From NCBI RefSeq assembly GCF_923868895.1, contig NZ_OV350343.1, positions 1,240,001 through 1,304,000 on the forward strand: a stretch of 64,000 nucleotides of DNA, written 5' to 3'. The stretch is from Halomonas sp. TD01. Lineage in GTDB: Bacteria; Pseudomonadota; Gammaproteobacteria; Pseudomonadales; Halomonadaceae. Position 1 is the first letter of the stretch; every line of letters starts with the position of its first letter. Made by a program: the position numbers and the translations under genes. Below are positions 28,571 to 37,780 of this stretch, one piece after another. The notes under the pieces were generated by a model that saw only the letters and a program-made list of their open reading frames with translations, was not told the origin of the DNA and searched no databases.

Positions 28571-30802
28571 TTAAGCAGTGGTGCTCTCTTCTTGGTGGCT
28601 CTCTACCGGAACGTCAGTTAAACGGTTGGCGGCTTCACCAAGGGGCCCTAGTTGTGTGGCAATCAGGCGTAGCTGGCTTTGAATGGGACGGTAAAGGGTA
28701 ATGGCTTTTTCGTCTTCATCTGAGCCCTTCTTTTCGAGAGAATCTGAGGCATTCTGCTCCAGCTGCGCTAATAAATCGTCAACCTGATCAGCCAAGGGCG
28801 TGACGGGCTGGCGCTTGTTGAGCTGCTCTGCCAACTGCTCCAGCAGCTCGCTGATGCGCTTGGCCAGGGGTACCAAGGCAGCGTCATCCTCATCTTCAGC
28901 CAACTGATGGCGATGAGCGCCTAGGGCAGATAAATGGCTTAGCAGCGTATTAGAAAGCACTAGAAAGCGTAGGCCGCTGTCTGCGTCCTGTTTGCGATAG
29001 TGCCCCGGCTCGTGGAGCATATTGGTGAGCAGTGTTGAGAACGCTGCATCTGCATTGTGGGCATTGCGGCGGGCTAAACGGTAAGCTAAATCGTCCTGCT
29101 TTCCTTCTTCGTACTGGTGAACGATTTCATCTAAATAACGGCGGTGGTTGTTGAGAACTTTCGCGGCTTCCCGATATAGTCGGCGCCCCTGCCAGTCAGG
29201 CAGAATAAAAAATACTGCTAGCCCTGCAATCAGTGAACCCACCAAGGTATCCAATAGCCTGGGTAAGATCAGATTAAAGCCGTCGCCGACCTGGTTAAAG
29301 CTGCACAGTACCAGCAGTGTGATTGAGGCGGTGGCGATAACATAATGACGCTCGCGGTTGGCAAAAAAGCAAACGCCCGCGGCCACCGCAATCATGCTTT
29401 GAATGCTGGCCTGGGGAAACAAACTGATGGATGCCCAGCCGGCAATTAGGCCGAGTACAGTGCCTAAAATGCGCTGTGAGAGAAAACGCCGCGTAGTGGC
29501 AAAATTGGGGCGGCAGACAAACAGTGTGGTCAGCAAAATCCAAAAGCCCTGTTCAGGGTCGAGCCACTGAAGCAGCCCATAGCCCACTAAAAGCGCGGTA
29601 GATAAGCGCACCGCATGACGAAATGTGGGTGAACCCAGCGTCAAATTTAGCTGAACGCGTTTCCACGCTTCTAGCACGCTAGAGGGGGAGCGGTCGTAAA
29701 GTGAACTATCACGACGGTCATCGTCGGTATCTGGATTGTGGGCACTGGCAATCTGAGCTTCCAAGATAGACAGGTTATCGGCAAGTGCATTGAGCGGGTG
29801 CATGAGCGGACGCCATTCTGGCTTACCGCGTTCGCTTAGGTTGTCGATAGAGGCGCGTAGGTCGGCCAGTGCCTGCTCGCTCTGTTCATGCCCGAAGGGG
29901 CGATTAAGCAATAGCGATTTGGCCAGCTGGCGGCAGGCGCGGCCTTGCTGGTCTAAGAGTCGCTGGCAACGAAAGAGGACGTCATGGTGAAAAAACGCTT
30001 CAGTGAGCGCGCTATAGGGGTAGTGGGTAGAGCTTGCCCGCTCATGAATATCCTGGGCGATAAAGTAAATCTGTAAATAGCGATTTAGCTTACGGCTGCC
30101 ACGTTGCCCTTCTAATCGGCGGAAAATCATTTCTTTTGCTTGGTTGAGGGCATCGACTACCTTGCCGTTTTGCCTGGCTAGCGCCACGCGACGCGCCTCT
30201 AGATCTACCCCACGGACAGGCTCAAACAGCGCAGACTTCAATATTAAAAACTCACCTAGCGCTTTATATACCCGCGCCATGCTTTGTTTAACTGGCTGCC
30301 GCGAAAAAAGGGCGCACCAAAGGATCGAGATAACCCCGTACCACGCTGCGCCTGCAAGCAACAGCAACTGCCGAGAAGCTACGTCTTCATCCACGCCACC
30401 GTGCTGCTCAATGTTGATCATTGAATAGATCGATAGGATTAACGTGCCCGACGCAATGGTCGCGTACCGCTGACCAATAGCGCCCAGCATAATTAAGGTG
30501 AAGGTAGAAACTGCCAGCCCAACTGCAAACAGCCACGGCCAGGGGAAAAGCCACTGCACGACAAACGACGCCGATGCAAAGCAGGCAAGCGTGACTACTA
30601 GCGCCTGCAGGCGTCCCTGCCAGCTGTCATCAGTTTCAGAAAGAGCGCTCGCAATAATGCCTAAGAACAGCGGAATCACCAGCGCGATGTCTCCTGCCAA
30701 ACCGCTAAACAGCAGCGCCCCGCTGAACGCGATAAACACGCGCAGGCTGTAGGCGAACTTGTCTAGGGTCCATAGACGCCGCAGGGGCAATGAAATAGGC
30801 AT
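28571..30802 (-). CDS. YccS/FUSC-family integral membrane protein
   Basis: A 743-aa member of the fusaric-acid-resistance-like (FUSC) superfamily, YccS type. It shows two blocks of about six membrane helices, residues ~15-170 and ~400-530, each followed by a long cytoplasmic region rich in Arg, Leu and Gln that probably forms coiled coils (about 175-385 and 540-740). Related proteins (YccS, YhfK, AaeB) are thought to export aromatic or other weak acids, but no adaptor or outer-membrane partner lies next to this gene, unlike the FUSC gene at 55.2 kb. Substrate unknown. It is convergent with recG. Confidence 0.85.
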   Translation of the reverse strand: MPISLPLRRLWTLDKFAYSLRVFIAFSGALLFSGLAGDIALVIPLFLGIIASALSETDDSWQGRLQALVVTLACFASASFVVQWLFPWPWLFAVGLAVSTFTLIMLGAIGQRYATIASGTLILSIYSMINIEQHGGVDEDVASRQLLLLAGAAWYGVISILWCALFSRQPVKQSMARVYKALGEFLILKSALFEPVRGVDLEARRVALARQNGKVVDALNQAKEMIFRRLEGQRGSRKLNRYLQIYFIAQDIHERASSTHYPYSALTEAFFHHDVLFRCQRLLDQQGRACRQLAKSLLLNRPFGHEQSEQALADLRASIDNLSERGKPEWRPLMHPLNALADNLSILEAQIASAHNPDTDDDRRDSSLYDRSPSSVLEAWKRVQLNLTLGSPTFRHAVRLSTALLVGYGLLQWLDPEQGFWILLTTLFVCRPNFATTRRFLSQRILGTVLGLIAGWASISLFPQASIQSMIAVAAGVCFFANRERHYVIATASITLLVLCSFNQVGDGFNLILPRLLDTLVGSLIAGLAVFFILPDWQGRRLYREAAKVLNNHRRYLDEIVHQYEEGKQDDLAYRLARRNAHNADAAFSTLLTNMLHEPGHYRKQDADSGLRFLVLSNTLLSHLSALGAHRHQLAEDEDDAALVPLAKRISELLEQLAEQLNKRQPVTPLADQVDDLLAQLEQNASDSLEKKGSDEDEKAITLYRPIQSQLRLIATQLGPLGEAANRLTDVPVESHQEESTTA

Positions 30803-31014
30803 AGAGTCTCTAATGGGTCGCTTTTTTAGACTTTAGTTTAATGCTTAGTATAGAGGGAAGAGTGTGTGCTTGTCTTTACCCGCTGTTTTCAACGGCCGTG
30901 CTCAATGGCTATACAAAACGTAACCGAGCAAGCGTGATGCTTGGCAGCGAGGGGCTGGTCAGTGAGAGCCTAGTCTGAAAGATAGCAGGGGCAATAAGAG
31001 AAATCTTAGGAAGG

Positions 31015-31040
31015 AACCCACCACCTTGAGGTGGCGGGTT
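31015..31040 (-). terminator. Probable terminator of the hupB unit
   Basis: Eleven-base stem with one G-U pair (aacccaccacc / ggtggcgggtt) and a four-base loop, six bases past the stop of the small leftward gene. The following T-run on the minus strand is broken (TTCCTTCC), so confidence is moderate. The rest of the 30803-31014 gap, upstream of the YccS-type gene, shows nothing clear. Confidence 0.55.
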
Positions 31041-31045
31041 AGTTA

Positions 31046-31402
31046 TTACATATTTTTCAGTAGCTTTTGAAGCTTGTTCATATCGGCGGAGTCGCCCACT
31101 AGGCGGACTTCGCCAGCTACCATGCCGTCCAGAAATGCCTGTTGCGTCGGCTTTTTAAGGATTTTCAACGCGGCATCCTGATCGCGAAAACGAAGCTCAA
31201 GGTCTAGGTCAACGGGTAGTCCTTTGCCGGTATCAATGCCTTTCGAGGTCATTCGATAATACCGAGCAATACTAAGGTCTTCCGTGGCAACACCCCAGTC
31301 CAGGCCGCGCATACGCTCAAGTTGTTCACGAAAGCGCGGCTTGCGTCGCAGGGCTCTTTTAAGCAGTAAGCTCAGTAGCCACAGCGTCAGCTTGAGTTTC
31401 AT
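31046..31402 (-). CDS. Small SCP2-like hypothetical protein
   Basis: A 118-aa protein that I do not recognise with certainty. Residues 1-20 are hydrophobic and then strongly basic (LLLKRALRRKPRF), possibly a membrane anchor. The second half, LDLELRFRDQDAALKIL, FLDGMVAGEVRLVGD and DMNKLQKLLKNM, resembles the lipid-binding SCP2 (sterol carrier) fold. Its start overlaps the hupB stop by one base (TAATG), so it is very likely translated from the hupB transcript. A gene of this kind beside HU is also seen in Pseudomonas. Function unknown. Confidence 0.7.
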   Translation of the reverse strand: MKLKLTLWLLSLLLKRALRRKPRFREQLERMRGLDWGVATEDLSIARYYRMTSKGIDTGKGLPVDLDLELRFRDQDAALKILKKPTQQAFLDGMVAGEVRLVGDSADMNKLQKLLKNM

Positions 31403-31674
31403 TAGGAAACGGCGTCCTTAAGCGCTTTGCCTGGCTTGAACGCAACGTTTTTGCTGGCGGGAATCTGCAGGGGCGCGCCAGTTTGTGGGTTTTTGCCGGT
31501 ACGTGCGGCACGCTGGCGCACGGTAAACGTTCCAAAACCAATGAGAGCGACATCTTCGCCTTTGGCAACGCTGTTAGTGATTTCGTCCAAAATAACGTTC
31601 AGGACTTGGCCTGCTTTGTCTTTGGATAGATCTGCGCTTTCAGCAATTGCGGCGGCGAGTTCAGGTTTGCGCAT
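31402..31674 (-). CDS. hupB: DNA-binding protein HU
   Basis: HU is a small dimeric nucleoid protein that bends DNA. The 90-aa product has the family pattern: MRKPELAAAIAESADLSK, the VALIGFGTFTV beta-turn, and the DNA-binding arm RQRAARTGKNPQTGAPLQIPA, followed by NVAFKPGKALKDAVS. The arm holds the intercalating Pro in NPQTG. GGGAGAT lies nine bases before ATG 31674. First gene of a two-gene leftward unit. Confidence 0.95.
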   Translation of the reverse strand: MRKPELAAAIAESADLSKDKAGQVLNVILDEITNSVAKGEDVALIGFGTFTVRQRAARTGKNPQTGAPLQIPASKNVAFKPGKALKDAVS

Positions 31675-31766
31675 AAAGGTATCTCCCTATGTGAAAATCA
31701 AGCGTAAGCTCATCAGTGTTGTTAGAAGCACTGCCTAGCTTAGCCTAGCCGTGAATGCGGCGAGAA

Positions 31767-32960
31767 TTAGCCTAGCAGCGCAGGTGCTACTCTGGAAAGC
31801 TCCACTTTCCTTCTCACGCAGCCGCCTGTCAACGCAAATCCAATCAAACGTCCGTCTTTATTTTCAGCAATCGCTGTCATTTCACCCTCTTTTCCCTCGA
31901 TTCGCCACTGTGCCGGCGTGGTTGCCGGTGGGTAGGCAACCACGGGTAGCAATGCTGTTTTTACAATGACTGGCCACGCACCGAAGCTGACGCTGGTTGG
32001 GTTTCCAACGAGTGTTGACGCCAGCGCTTTTACGCTCGCTTGCAAAGGCTGCACATACATAGCGTTAATTCCCTCAACGCTAGCCACATCGCCCAACGCA
32101 AATATGTTCGGTTGAGAGGTGCGTAATTGGCGATCAACGACGATACCTCGGTGAGTAACCGCCAGTCCGGCTGCTTCAGCAAGCTGAGTGCGCGGGGCTA
32201 AGCCGGTGGCGAGTAGCGCGATGTCGGCAGCATAACGGTCGCCATTCTCAAGGCGAAGTGAGAGGGTGTTATCTGTTTCAAGCGCCAGTGTTTGCAGGTT
32301 ATGCCCTAACGCAAGTTGGATGCCTGCTTCTTGGAATGCATTAGCCAGCGCCCGGCCTAGCGGTTCGGGGAGCAGACGTTGCAGCGGCGTGCTTTCTGGC
32401 GCAATGAGGGTGACTTGATGGCCACCTGCATAAAGATCATTGGCAAACTCGCAGCCCACCAGACCGGCACCGACAATTGCTACACGTGCCGGTGCTGGTC
32501 CTAACGCGGCATAAAAGCGGCGGTACTCGTCTAAGTCGTTCACCGTGAAACATCGTTTGGCGACACTTTCGGGCACGCTGAAAGGCGTACGGGGCGCCGC
32601 ACCAGTGGCTAGCACTAGATCGTCATAGTGGAGCTGGTGGCCATTACTGAGTTCTACGCGTTGGTTATCCACATGCAGTTGCACGACCTGGGTGTGGGTA
32701 ATCAACTCGGCATTGAGTTCCTTTGCGACGTCGCGGGCGTCACGTTGGGCGAGTTGGTCTGGCGTTAAGCGTTTCGCAAAGCCAGTGGAGAGCAATGGTT
32801 TACTATAATCATCGCCACTATCAGCACTGATAAGGGTAATGGTACGTGTATCGCCATGTCGTCGTAGGGCGCGGGCAAGGCCAATCCCCGCCATACCGGT
32901 GCCAATAATAATCAGCGCTGAACGCGAACGGGGAGATAACGGTGTCTCGTGTGCGGGCAT
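31767..32960 (-). CDS. Rubredoxin-NAD(+) reductase-like FAD oxidoreductase
   Basis: A 397-aa flavoprotein that in relatives passes electrons from NADH to rubredoxin for alkane hydroxylases or oxidative-stress responses. The FAD-binding dinucleotide fold IIIGTGMAGIGLARAL is near residues 17-32, the NAD-binding fold VAIVGAGLVGCEFANDL near 150-166, and the second FAD motif NIFALGDVASVEG near 280. ATG 32960 begins MPAHETPLSP with GGTGA upstream; an in-frame ATG 45 bases earlier is less likely. In Pseudomonas the rubredoxin genes sit next to the reductase; here only 87 bp separate it from divergent ubiC, with no room for one. Confidence 0.88.
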   Translation of the reverse strand: MPAHETPLSPRSRSALIIIGTGMAGIGLARALRRHGDTRTITLISADSGDDYSKPLLSTGFAKRLTPDQLAQRDARDVAKELNAELITHTQVVQLHVDNQRVELSNGHQLHYDDLVLATGAAPRTPFSVPESVAKRCFTVNDLDEYRRFYAALGPAPARVAIVGAGLVGCEFANDLYAGGHQVTLIAPESTPLQRLLPEPLGRALANAFQEAGIQLALGHNLQTLALETDNTLSLRLENGDRYAADIALLATGLAPRTQLAEAAGLAVTHRGIVVDRQLRTSQPNIFALGDVASVEGINAMYVQPLQASVKALASTLVGNPTSVSFGAWPVIVKTALLPVVAYPPATTPAQWRIEGKEGEMTAIAENKDGRLIGFALTGGCVRRKVELSRVAPALLG

Positions 32961-33047
32961 GCAGTCACCAAAAGTCGGTGGAACAAAAGCCAGTGAGGTC
33001 ACCATGTTACACTAGCTTTCTCTGTATTGACCGCCTTGGAGACCCTG

Positions 33048-33629
33048 GTGATCGCCCCTACTGTTCGGCAAGCCTCTCTATTTCCTCACCTGCTATTTCC
33101 TCACTGGCTCCCCGTTGCTGCGGCTCGTCCTGCGATGAGCGCTTCGTGGTGGCAGTGGGTAGCATCGACGGATTCCTTAACATCGCGGCTAACCGTTGCA
33201 GGCGGTACAAAAGCGTTTCGGGTGCAATTGCTTCGTCAAACGATTGGTTTACCCTTGCGGGATGAAGCGCTAGCACTGGGAATTGAACCACGCCGCTATG
33301 CATGGCTGAGAGAAGTGGCGCTGTGTTTGGATGATATGCCGTGGGTAGTCGCGCGCTCAGTAGCACCACTCAGCCAATTGCAAGGGAAGGGATTAGAAGG
33401 ACTTGGCGAGCGCTCATTAGGCAGTTGGTTATTTCAACAGCCTGATTTGGTGCGTGGGCCGCTCTATGCCACCTGCCATCAGCCACGCTTTGTCGCCGAA
33501 CAGTCAGCTTCACTTTTAGACAGCGTATGGGGGCGACGCTCAGTGTTTCAGCATAGTGGGTTGTCACTCTTGGTGCAGGAGTACTTTTTATCGACCATGG
33601 CTGATGATCTTGGCCTGCCTTCGCGCTAG
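33048..33629 (+). CDS. ubiC: Chorismate lyase UbiC
   Basis: UbiC splits chorismate to 4-hydroxybenzoate and pyruvate, the first committed step of ubiquinone synthesis. The product (193 aa from GTG 33048) shows REVALCLDDMPWVVARSVAP, LGERSLGSWLF and SVWGRRSVF, conserved around the product-binding Arg and Glu. TGGAG lies six bases before GTG 33048; a TTG at 33027 in the same frame lacks a ribosome site and would give 200 aa. It is followed after 34 bp by ubiA, the next enzyme. It is divergent from the rubredoxin reductase gene. Confidence 0.88.
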   Translation: MIAPTVRQASLFPHLLFPHWLPVAAARPAMSASWWQWVASTDSLTSRLTVAGGTKAFRVQLLRQTIGLPLRDEALALGIEPRRYAWLREVALCLDDMPWVVARSVAPLSQLQGKGLEGLGERSLGSWLFQQPDLVRGPLYATCHQPRFVAEQSASLLDSVWGRRSVFQHSGLSLLVQEYFLSTMADDLGLPSR

Positions 33630-33663
33630 GCTATCGCCAGCGTTTTCTTTTTGAGAGGTAAGC

Positions 33664-34554
33664 ATGGATCGTTCTCTGTTGCGGCCAACGGGATGGGCCC
33701 GAGTGGCAGATTTCTTACATTTAATGCGGTTGGACCGCCCGATTGGTACTTGGCTATTGATGTGGCCCACCTTATGGGCACTGTGGCTAGCGGCAGAGGG
33801 CGTGCCTGGGCGAAATGTGCTGCTGATCTTTATTGCCGGCGTGTACGTTATGCGCGCCGCGGGTTGCGTGGTCAATGATTACGCTGACCGCCATTTCGAT
33901 GGTCATGTAAAGCGCACTAAGCATCGTCCGCTAGCCACTGGCCGTATCAGTGAAACCGAGGCTCAGCTGCTGTTTATCGCGCTGGTAGCCACTGCTTTCG
34001 TTTTAGTGCTATTGACCAACTGGTTTACGGTGCTGCTTTCGATAGGCGGTGTTGTCTTAGCGTTTATCTACCCGTTTATGAAACGCTATACCCACTTTCC
34101 CCAGGTGGTCTTGGGGGCTGCGTTCTCTTGGGCGATACCCATGGCATTTGGTGCGGTATTGGGCCATGTACCGTTTGAAGCATGGCTATTGTTTAGCGCG
34201 AATGTGTTGTGGACCGTTGCCTACGATACCCAATATGCCATGGTCGACCGCGACGATGACCTTAAAATTGGCATTAAATCTACCGCGGTGCTGTTTGGTA
34301 GCGCTGACCGTTTGATAATTGGTGTGCTGCAAGTGATGACACTGGGATTACTTGCCTGGGTAGGATGGCGTGTTGGTTTAGGTGGTTTTTTCTGGCTTGG
34401 GCTAGCAGGTATGGCCGCTACGTTTGCCCACCAACAGCGGTTAATTGCTGACCGTGAGCGTGATCGCTGCTTCCAGGCATTCCTTAATAATCATTGGTCT
34501 GGATTGTTAATTTTTGCAGGTATTGCACTAAGTTGGTGGCCAATAACTGGCTAA
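33664..34554 (+). CDS. ubiA: 4-hydroxybenzoate polyprenyltransferase UbiA
   Basis: UbiA attaches the polyprenyl tail to 4-hydroxybenzoate in the inner membrane. The 296-aa protein has about eight to nine membrane helices. The two Asp-rich prenyl-diphosphate motifs are clear: [21 protein letters not shown] (first motif, near residues 76-96) and [21 protein letters not shown] (second motif, near 190-210). It starts [24 protein letters not shown] with GAGAGGTAAGC just upstream, and shares a transcript with ubiC. Its stop codon lies nine bases before the Pho box of phoB. Confidence 0.96.
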   Translation: MDRSLLRPTGWARVADFLHLMRLDRPIGTWLLMWPTLWALWLAAEGVPGRNVLLIFIAGVYVMRAAGCVVNDYADRHFDGHVKRTKHRPLATGRISETEAQLLFIALVATAFVLVLLTNWFTVLLSIGGVVLAFIYPFMKRYTHFPQVVLGAAFSWAIPMAFGAVLGHVPFEAWLLFSANVLWTVAYDTQYAMVDRDDDLKIGIKSTAVLFGSADRLIIGVLQVMTLGLLAWVGWRVGLGGFFWLGLAGMAATFAHQQRLIADRERDRCFQAFLNNHWSGLLIFAGIALSWWPITG

Positions 34555-34563
34555 ATATCCTCT

Positions 34564-34581
34564 ATGTCATAGAATTGTCAT
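34564..34581 (+). promoter_or_regulatory. Pho box upstream of phoB
   Basis: atgtcatagaattgtcat, two TGTCAT half-sites 11 bases apart, matches the PhoB-binding consensus CTGTCATAWAWCTGTCAY at nearly all conserved positions. A third partial repeat (agtcat) follows 11 bases later. It ends 69 bp before the phoB ATG, so phoB is likely self-activated under phosphate starvation. Confidence 0.8.
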
Positions 34582-34650
34582 CAAGTCATGGTGTTATCGT
34601 CACTGACATGTCTTTGAGTTACCTTTCATTGAACACCGTGAGGCCCTGGA

Positions 34651-35340
34651 ATGACCGCCAAGACCGTTTTGATTGTCGATGATGAGGCGCCTATCCGCGA
34701 GATGATCGCTGTGGCGCTGGAAATGGCTGACTATCGCGTGCTTGAAGCGGATAACGCCCAGGATGCCCACGCAATGATGGTTGACCACCAGCCAGATCTA
34801 CTTTTGCTGGACTGGATGATGCCGGGCACCAGCGGTATTGAGCTTGCAAGGCGTTTAAAGCGTGAAGAAGCCACTGCCGAAGTGCCTATCATTATGCTGA
34901 CTGCTAAAGGCGAAGAAGATAACAAGATTCAAGGTCTAGAGGCCGGGGCAGACGATTATATCACCAAGCCTTTCTCTCCCCGCGAACTGGTGGCGCGCTT
35001 GAAAGCGGTATTGCGACGTACCACCCCCCGTGGTGTCGAAGATCCTATCGAAATTAACGGCTTGCTATTAGACCCGGTGAGCCACCGTGTGAGTGCTTAC
35101 GGTAAGGCCTTGGAAATGGGGCCTACGGAATACCGATTGCTGCAGTTTTTCATGACCCACCAAGAGCGTGCTTATACCCGTAGCCAACTGCTCGACCAGG
35201 TGTGGGGCGGTAACGTATATGTTGAAGAACGGACGGTAGATGTTCACATCCGACGTCTACGTAAGGCCTTAGGGGAAGCTCACCAGAGTCTCATTCAAAC
35301 GGTGAGAGGCACTGGGTACCGTTTTTCCGCGCGGGTGTAA
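34651..35340 (+). CDS. phoB: Phosphate regulon response regulator PhoB
   Basis: PhoB binds Pho boxes and activates phosphate-starvation genes when phosphorylated by PhoR. The 229-aa protein has a receiver domain (DDEAPIREM, phosphoacceptor Asp in [12 protein letters not shown] near residue 54, Thr in IMLTAKGEE, Lys in [10 protein letters not shown]) and an OmpR-type winged helix with [35 protein letters not shown] and TVRGTGYRF, all near-diagnostic for PhoB. It lies two bases before the phoR GTG start and downstream of a Pho box. Confidence 0.96.
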   Translation: MTAKTVLIVDDEAPIREMIAVALEMADYRVLEADNAQDAHAMMVDHQPDLLLLDWMMPGTSGIELARRLKREEATAEVPIIMLTAKGEEDNKIQGLEAGADDYITKPFSPRELVARLKAVLRRTTPRGVEDPIEINGLLLDPVSHRVSAYGKALEMGPTEYRLLQFFMTHQERAYTRSQLLDQVWGGNVYVEERTVDVHIRRLRKALGEAHQSLIQTVRGTGYRFSARV

Positions 35341-35342
35341 CG

Positions 35343-36650
35343 GTGCGCCTGTGGAGCCGAGAGTTATGGCGGATTGCGTGGTTGGCTGCCCTAGGCGCGT
35401 GCCTGGGGTGGCTGCTGGGGCTGCCTGGTCTAGGATTTGCTGCGGGCTTAGCCGTTTGCTTGGTTTATCAACTGCGTCAACTGCGTGCGCTCTTTAAGTG
35501 GTTAACGCTTCATCCCCATGATGAGCCACCTGCTGCGAGCGGTATGTGGGGCGAGCTGTTCGATCGCTTGTATCGCTACCAAAAGAGCCAGCGAATTACT
35601 CAGAACCGTTTACGTGCCACCCTTGCACGTATTCAGGAATCATCCGAAGCAATGCGTGATAGTGTCGTCATGCTTGATCGGCACGGAGACCTTGAGTGGT
35701 GGAACAGCGCCGCGACAGAAATGCTGGGCCTGCAAACAGCCCATGACCGTGGCCAGCACATTACCAACCTACTTCGTGACCCGCGATTTATCAGCTACTT
35801 TAATGCGCGTAAATACGGTGAGCCGCTGACCTTAACGTCGCCCATCGATGAACGGCGTATCCTTCAATATCAAATTACCCTCTATGGTGATGATGAACGC
35901 TTGGTCATGGCGCGGGATATTACCCGCTTGCATCGTTTAGAGCAGATGCGTCGTGATTTTGTCGCCAACGTTTCCCATGAACTGCGCACTCCACTAACGG
36001 TACTAACGGGGTATTTGGAAACCTACGGCGACTTGAAAGAGCAACTTCCACCACGTTTGGGCCGAGGTATTGCTCAAATGGAAGAGCAGACGAAGCGGAT
36101 GCAAAACTTAGTCAACGATTTGCTATTGCTCTCTCGGTTAGAAATTGACCAAGGTGGAGAAGATCATCACGCGCTGGCGCTGGGGCCAATGCTCGAGAGT
36201 ATCCGCCGCGATGCGCTAGCGCTGTCTAATCGACAGCACAATGTTCAAGTCGTGCTTGAGAACGATGCGCGATTAGTTGGTAGTGAGCAGGAGCTGCATA
36301 GCGCTATTTCTAACCTTGTCTTTAATGCCGTGCGATATACCCCGGAGGGTAGTCAGATAACGCTTCGCTGGAAAACCCTACCGAATGGCGGTGCTTGCAT
36401 TGAAGTCGATGATGACGGCGAGGGGATAGATCCTGTTCATATCCCACGCTTAACCGAACGCTTTTATCGTGTTGATAAAGGACGTAGCACGGCAACTGGT
36501 GGTACGGGCCTTGGCCTAGCGATTGTGAAACACGTGTTGCTGAGACATGATGCGCTGCTACAAATTGAATCTCTCCCTGGCGAAGGGGCCCTCTTTCGCT
36601 GTGTTTTTCCGTCATCCCGCGTTGTCGAAAGCGAACCCCACCTCGCTTAA
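35343..36650 (+). CDS. phoR: Phosphate regulon sensor histidine kinase PhoR
   Basis: PhoR is the membrane kinase that controls PhoB and takes its signal from the PstSCAB-PhoU complex. The 435-aa protein starts with two short membrane helices (about residues 8-42) and no large periplasmic domain, followed by a charged region, a PAS domain (about 95-195, DSVVMLDRHGDLEWWN) and the kinase core: FVANVSHELRTPLTVL near 207-222, NLVFNAVRYTPEG, DDDGEGIDP, and TGLGLAIVKH. The GTG start follows phoB by two bases, so translation is probably coupled. No terminator is seen straight after it. Confidence 0.96.
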   Translation: MRLWSRELWRIAWLAALGACLGWLLGLPGLGFAAGLAVCLVYQLRQLRALFKWLTLHPHDEPPAASGMWGELFDRLYRYQKSQRITQNRLRATLARIQESSEAMRDSVVMLDRHGDLEWWNSAATEMLGLQTAHDRGQHITNLLRDPRFISYFNARKYGEPLTLTSPIDERRILQYQITLYGDDERLVMARDITRLHRLEQMRRDFVANVSHELRTPLTVLTGYLETYGDLKEQLPPRLGRGIAQMEEQTKRMQNLVNDLLLLSRLEIDQGGEDHHALALGPMLESIRRDALALSNRQHNVQVVLENDARLVGSEQELHSAISNLVFNAVRYTPEGSQITLRWKTLPNGGACIEVDDDGEGIDPVHIPRLTERFYRVDKGRSTATGGTGLGLAIVKHVLLRHDALLQIESLPGEGALFRCVFPSSRVVESEPHLA

Positions 36651-36823
36651 TACTGTTTGAATACATATATTGTACAAGTGTGCCATGTTGTCATATAAGA
36701 ATGGTCAAATAATGCTCATGTGCCATTTTTAACCACTTTACCCTCTTAATTTGAAAGGCTTAAATCGCTTTTCCTATTTATTTTTTTCATTAAATTCATG
36801 TTTTTTAATAATTTTTATTTTAT

Positions 36824-36841
36824 CTATGCCTTTTGGCATAG
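36824..36841. promoter_or_regulatory. Inverted repeat in AT-rich gap after phoR
   Basis: Perfect seven-base arms ctatgcc / ggcatag around tttt, 109 bp before the next gene, within a 299-bp AT-rich region (36651-36949). It could be an operator or a short mRNA hairpin; a terminator is unlikely because no T-run follows. Otherwise the gap shows nothing recognisable. Confidence 0.4.
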
Positions 36842-36949
36842 TGTCTGCAAGAGTATGGGTAAGAGAGAAAAACCACAGGAATTGGTAAGCCGAAAGGCAA
36901 TCTTTCTTACCATTTAGGCAGTATTGAACAGCGATCGAGGAGACGGAAT

Positions 36950-37252
36950 ATGATGTCCAAGGAACTACTCAAGAAAGCTGGTATTTTAAGTGTAGCGTTT
37001 GGTCTAGTTGCTAGCCCCGCGGCATTCGCTCAAGAGCCAGCAGACCCAGCGAACAATATTTCCCCAGATGAGCAGCCCGTCGAGTCCCAAACCGAAAGCA
37101 CAACCGGTGCAGGTAACTACGACAGCCAAGATTTGACCCATGACGAAGGCGATAATGTCAGCGACATGGATCCAGCCTCAACGAATCATGGCGATTCAGA
37201 GGCAGGCTTTGACAGCACAGATGAGTTGCCTGAAGAAAACAGCGGCATGTAA
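36950..37252 (+). CDS. Small secreted acidic hypothetical protein (copy 1)
   Basis: A 100-aa protein of no family I recognise. A clear signal peptide (KELLKKAGILSVAFGLVASP, cleavage after AFA near residue 27) leads to a mature part of about 73 residues that is very acidic and rich in Ser, Thr, Asn, Asp and Glu, with no cysteine, so probably unfolded. GAGGAGACGG lies just upstream; ATG 36950 and 36953 are both possible. A second gene at 37781 encodes a protein with the same signal-peptide wording and a matching Asp-Leu motif (SQDLTHDE here, AKDLINDN there), so the two look like diverged paralogues. Position after phoR hints at, but does not prove, phosphate control. Confidence 0.75.
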   Translation: MMSKELLKKAGILSVAFGLVASPAAFAQEPADPANNISPDEQPVESQTESTTGAGNYDSQDLTHDEGDNVSDMDPASTNHGDSEAGFDSTDELPEENSGM

Positions 37253-37470
37253 CATTAACTTTAGTTACATATCTTTTCAAAAGGTATTAAAACTCTTACG
37301 CTCACGGATGAGCTATTCAGAGGCACGGATGTCAAATTGCAGGGATGCTCATAGATTCAAGGATTGAATCTTTCGACGATCAACACGCTAGTCAGGGTTA
37401 ATTCCAAGGTTGGAGCCCCTCAAATGGATGGGAAGCTAGTGTTACGCATCGCGATACTAAGAGTGCTCAA
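37253..37470 (+). other. Long untranslated stretch before a strong terminator
   Basis: 218 bases between the stop of the small secreted protein and its terminator, with no coding signal. It could be a long 3' UTR or contain a small RNA ending at that terminator; the sequence alone does not decide. The following 281 bases (37500-37780) are AT-rich and must contain the promoter of the second small gene. Confidence 0.35.
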
Positions 37471-37499
37471 GGCCCCACTTCGGTGGGGCCTACTTTTTT
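37471..37499 (+). terminator. Intrinsic terminator
   Basis: Eight-base stem ggccccac / gtggggcc closed by a stable ttcg tetraloop, then tac and six T residues. Confidence 0.9.
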
Positions 37500-37780
37500 G
37501 TGTATAGTATTATCAGTGTCACTAGACGGGGCTGTGACGACTGATCGTTCGGTAGCTGAATCAAATATCGCCAAGAAAAAACACATGTAAAATTTATGAA
37601 GCAGTGCTTTGTTTTGTGCATATTTTTTCATATCTATTTGGAATAGTTGGATTTTATTATTTTGTGGTTTTCTCGGTGTTAAAAATGTAATTATTCTGAT
37701 GAAACGTTTAGCGACTGACAAAAGAAGGTACCTTGTATCATTACACTGTCGGTTGCTCCATGCATAAGGAGTTTTTATTT

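Noticed and set aside
34564..34581. Pho box as a control site for ubiA
   Set aside because: It lies after the ubiA stop and upstream of phoB, so it can only serve phoB.
36680..36712. Pho box-like tgtcatataag near the end of phoR
   Set aside because: The second half-site (tggtca) is out of the 11-base register, so the match is not convincing.
37467..37721. 84-codon leftward frame between the two small secreted genes
   Set aside because: It runs through the intrinsic terminator at 37471-37499 and has no coding character; the AT-rich region gives chance frames.
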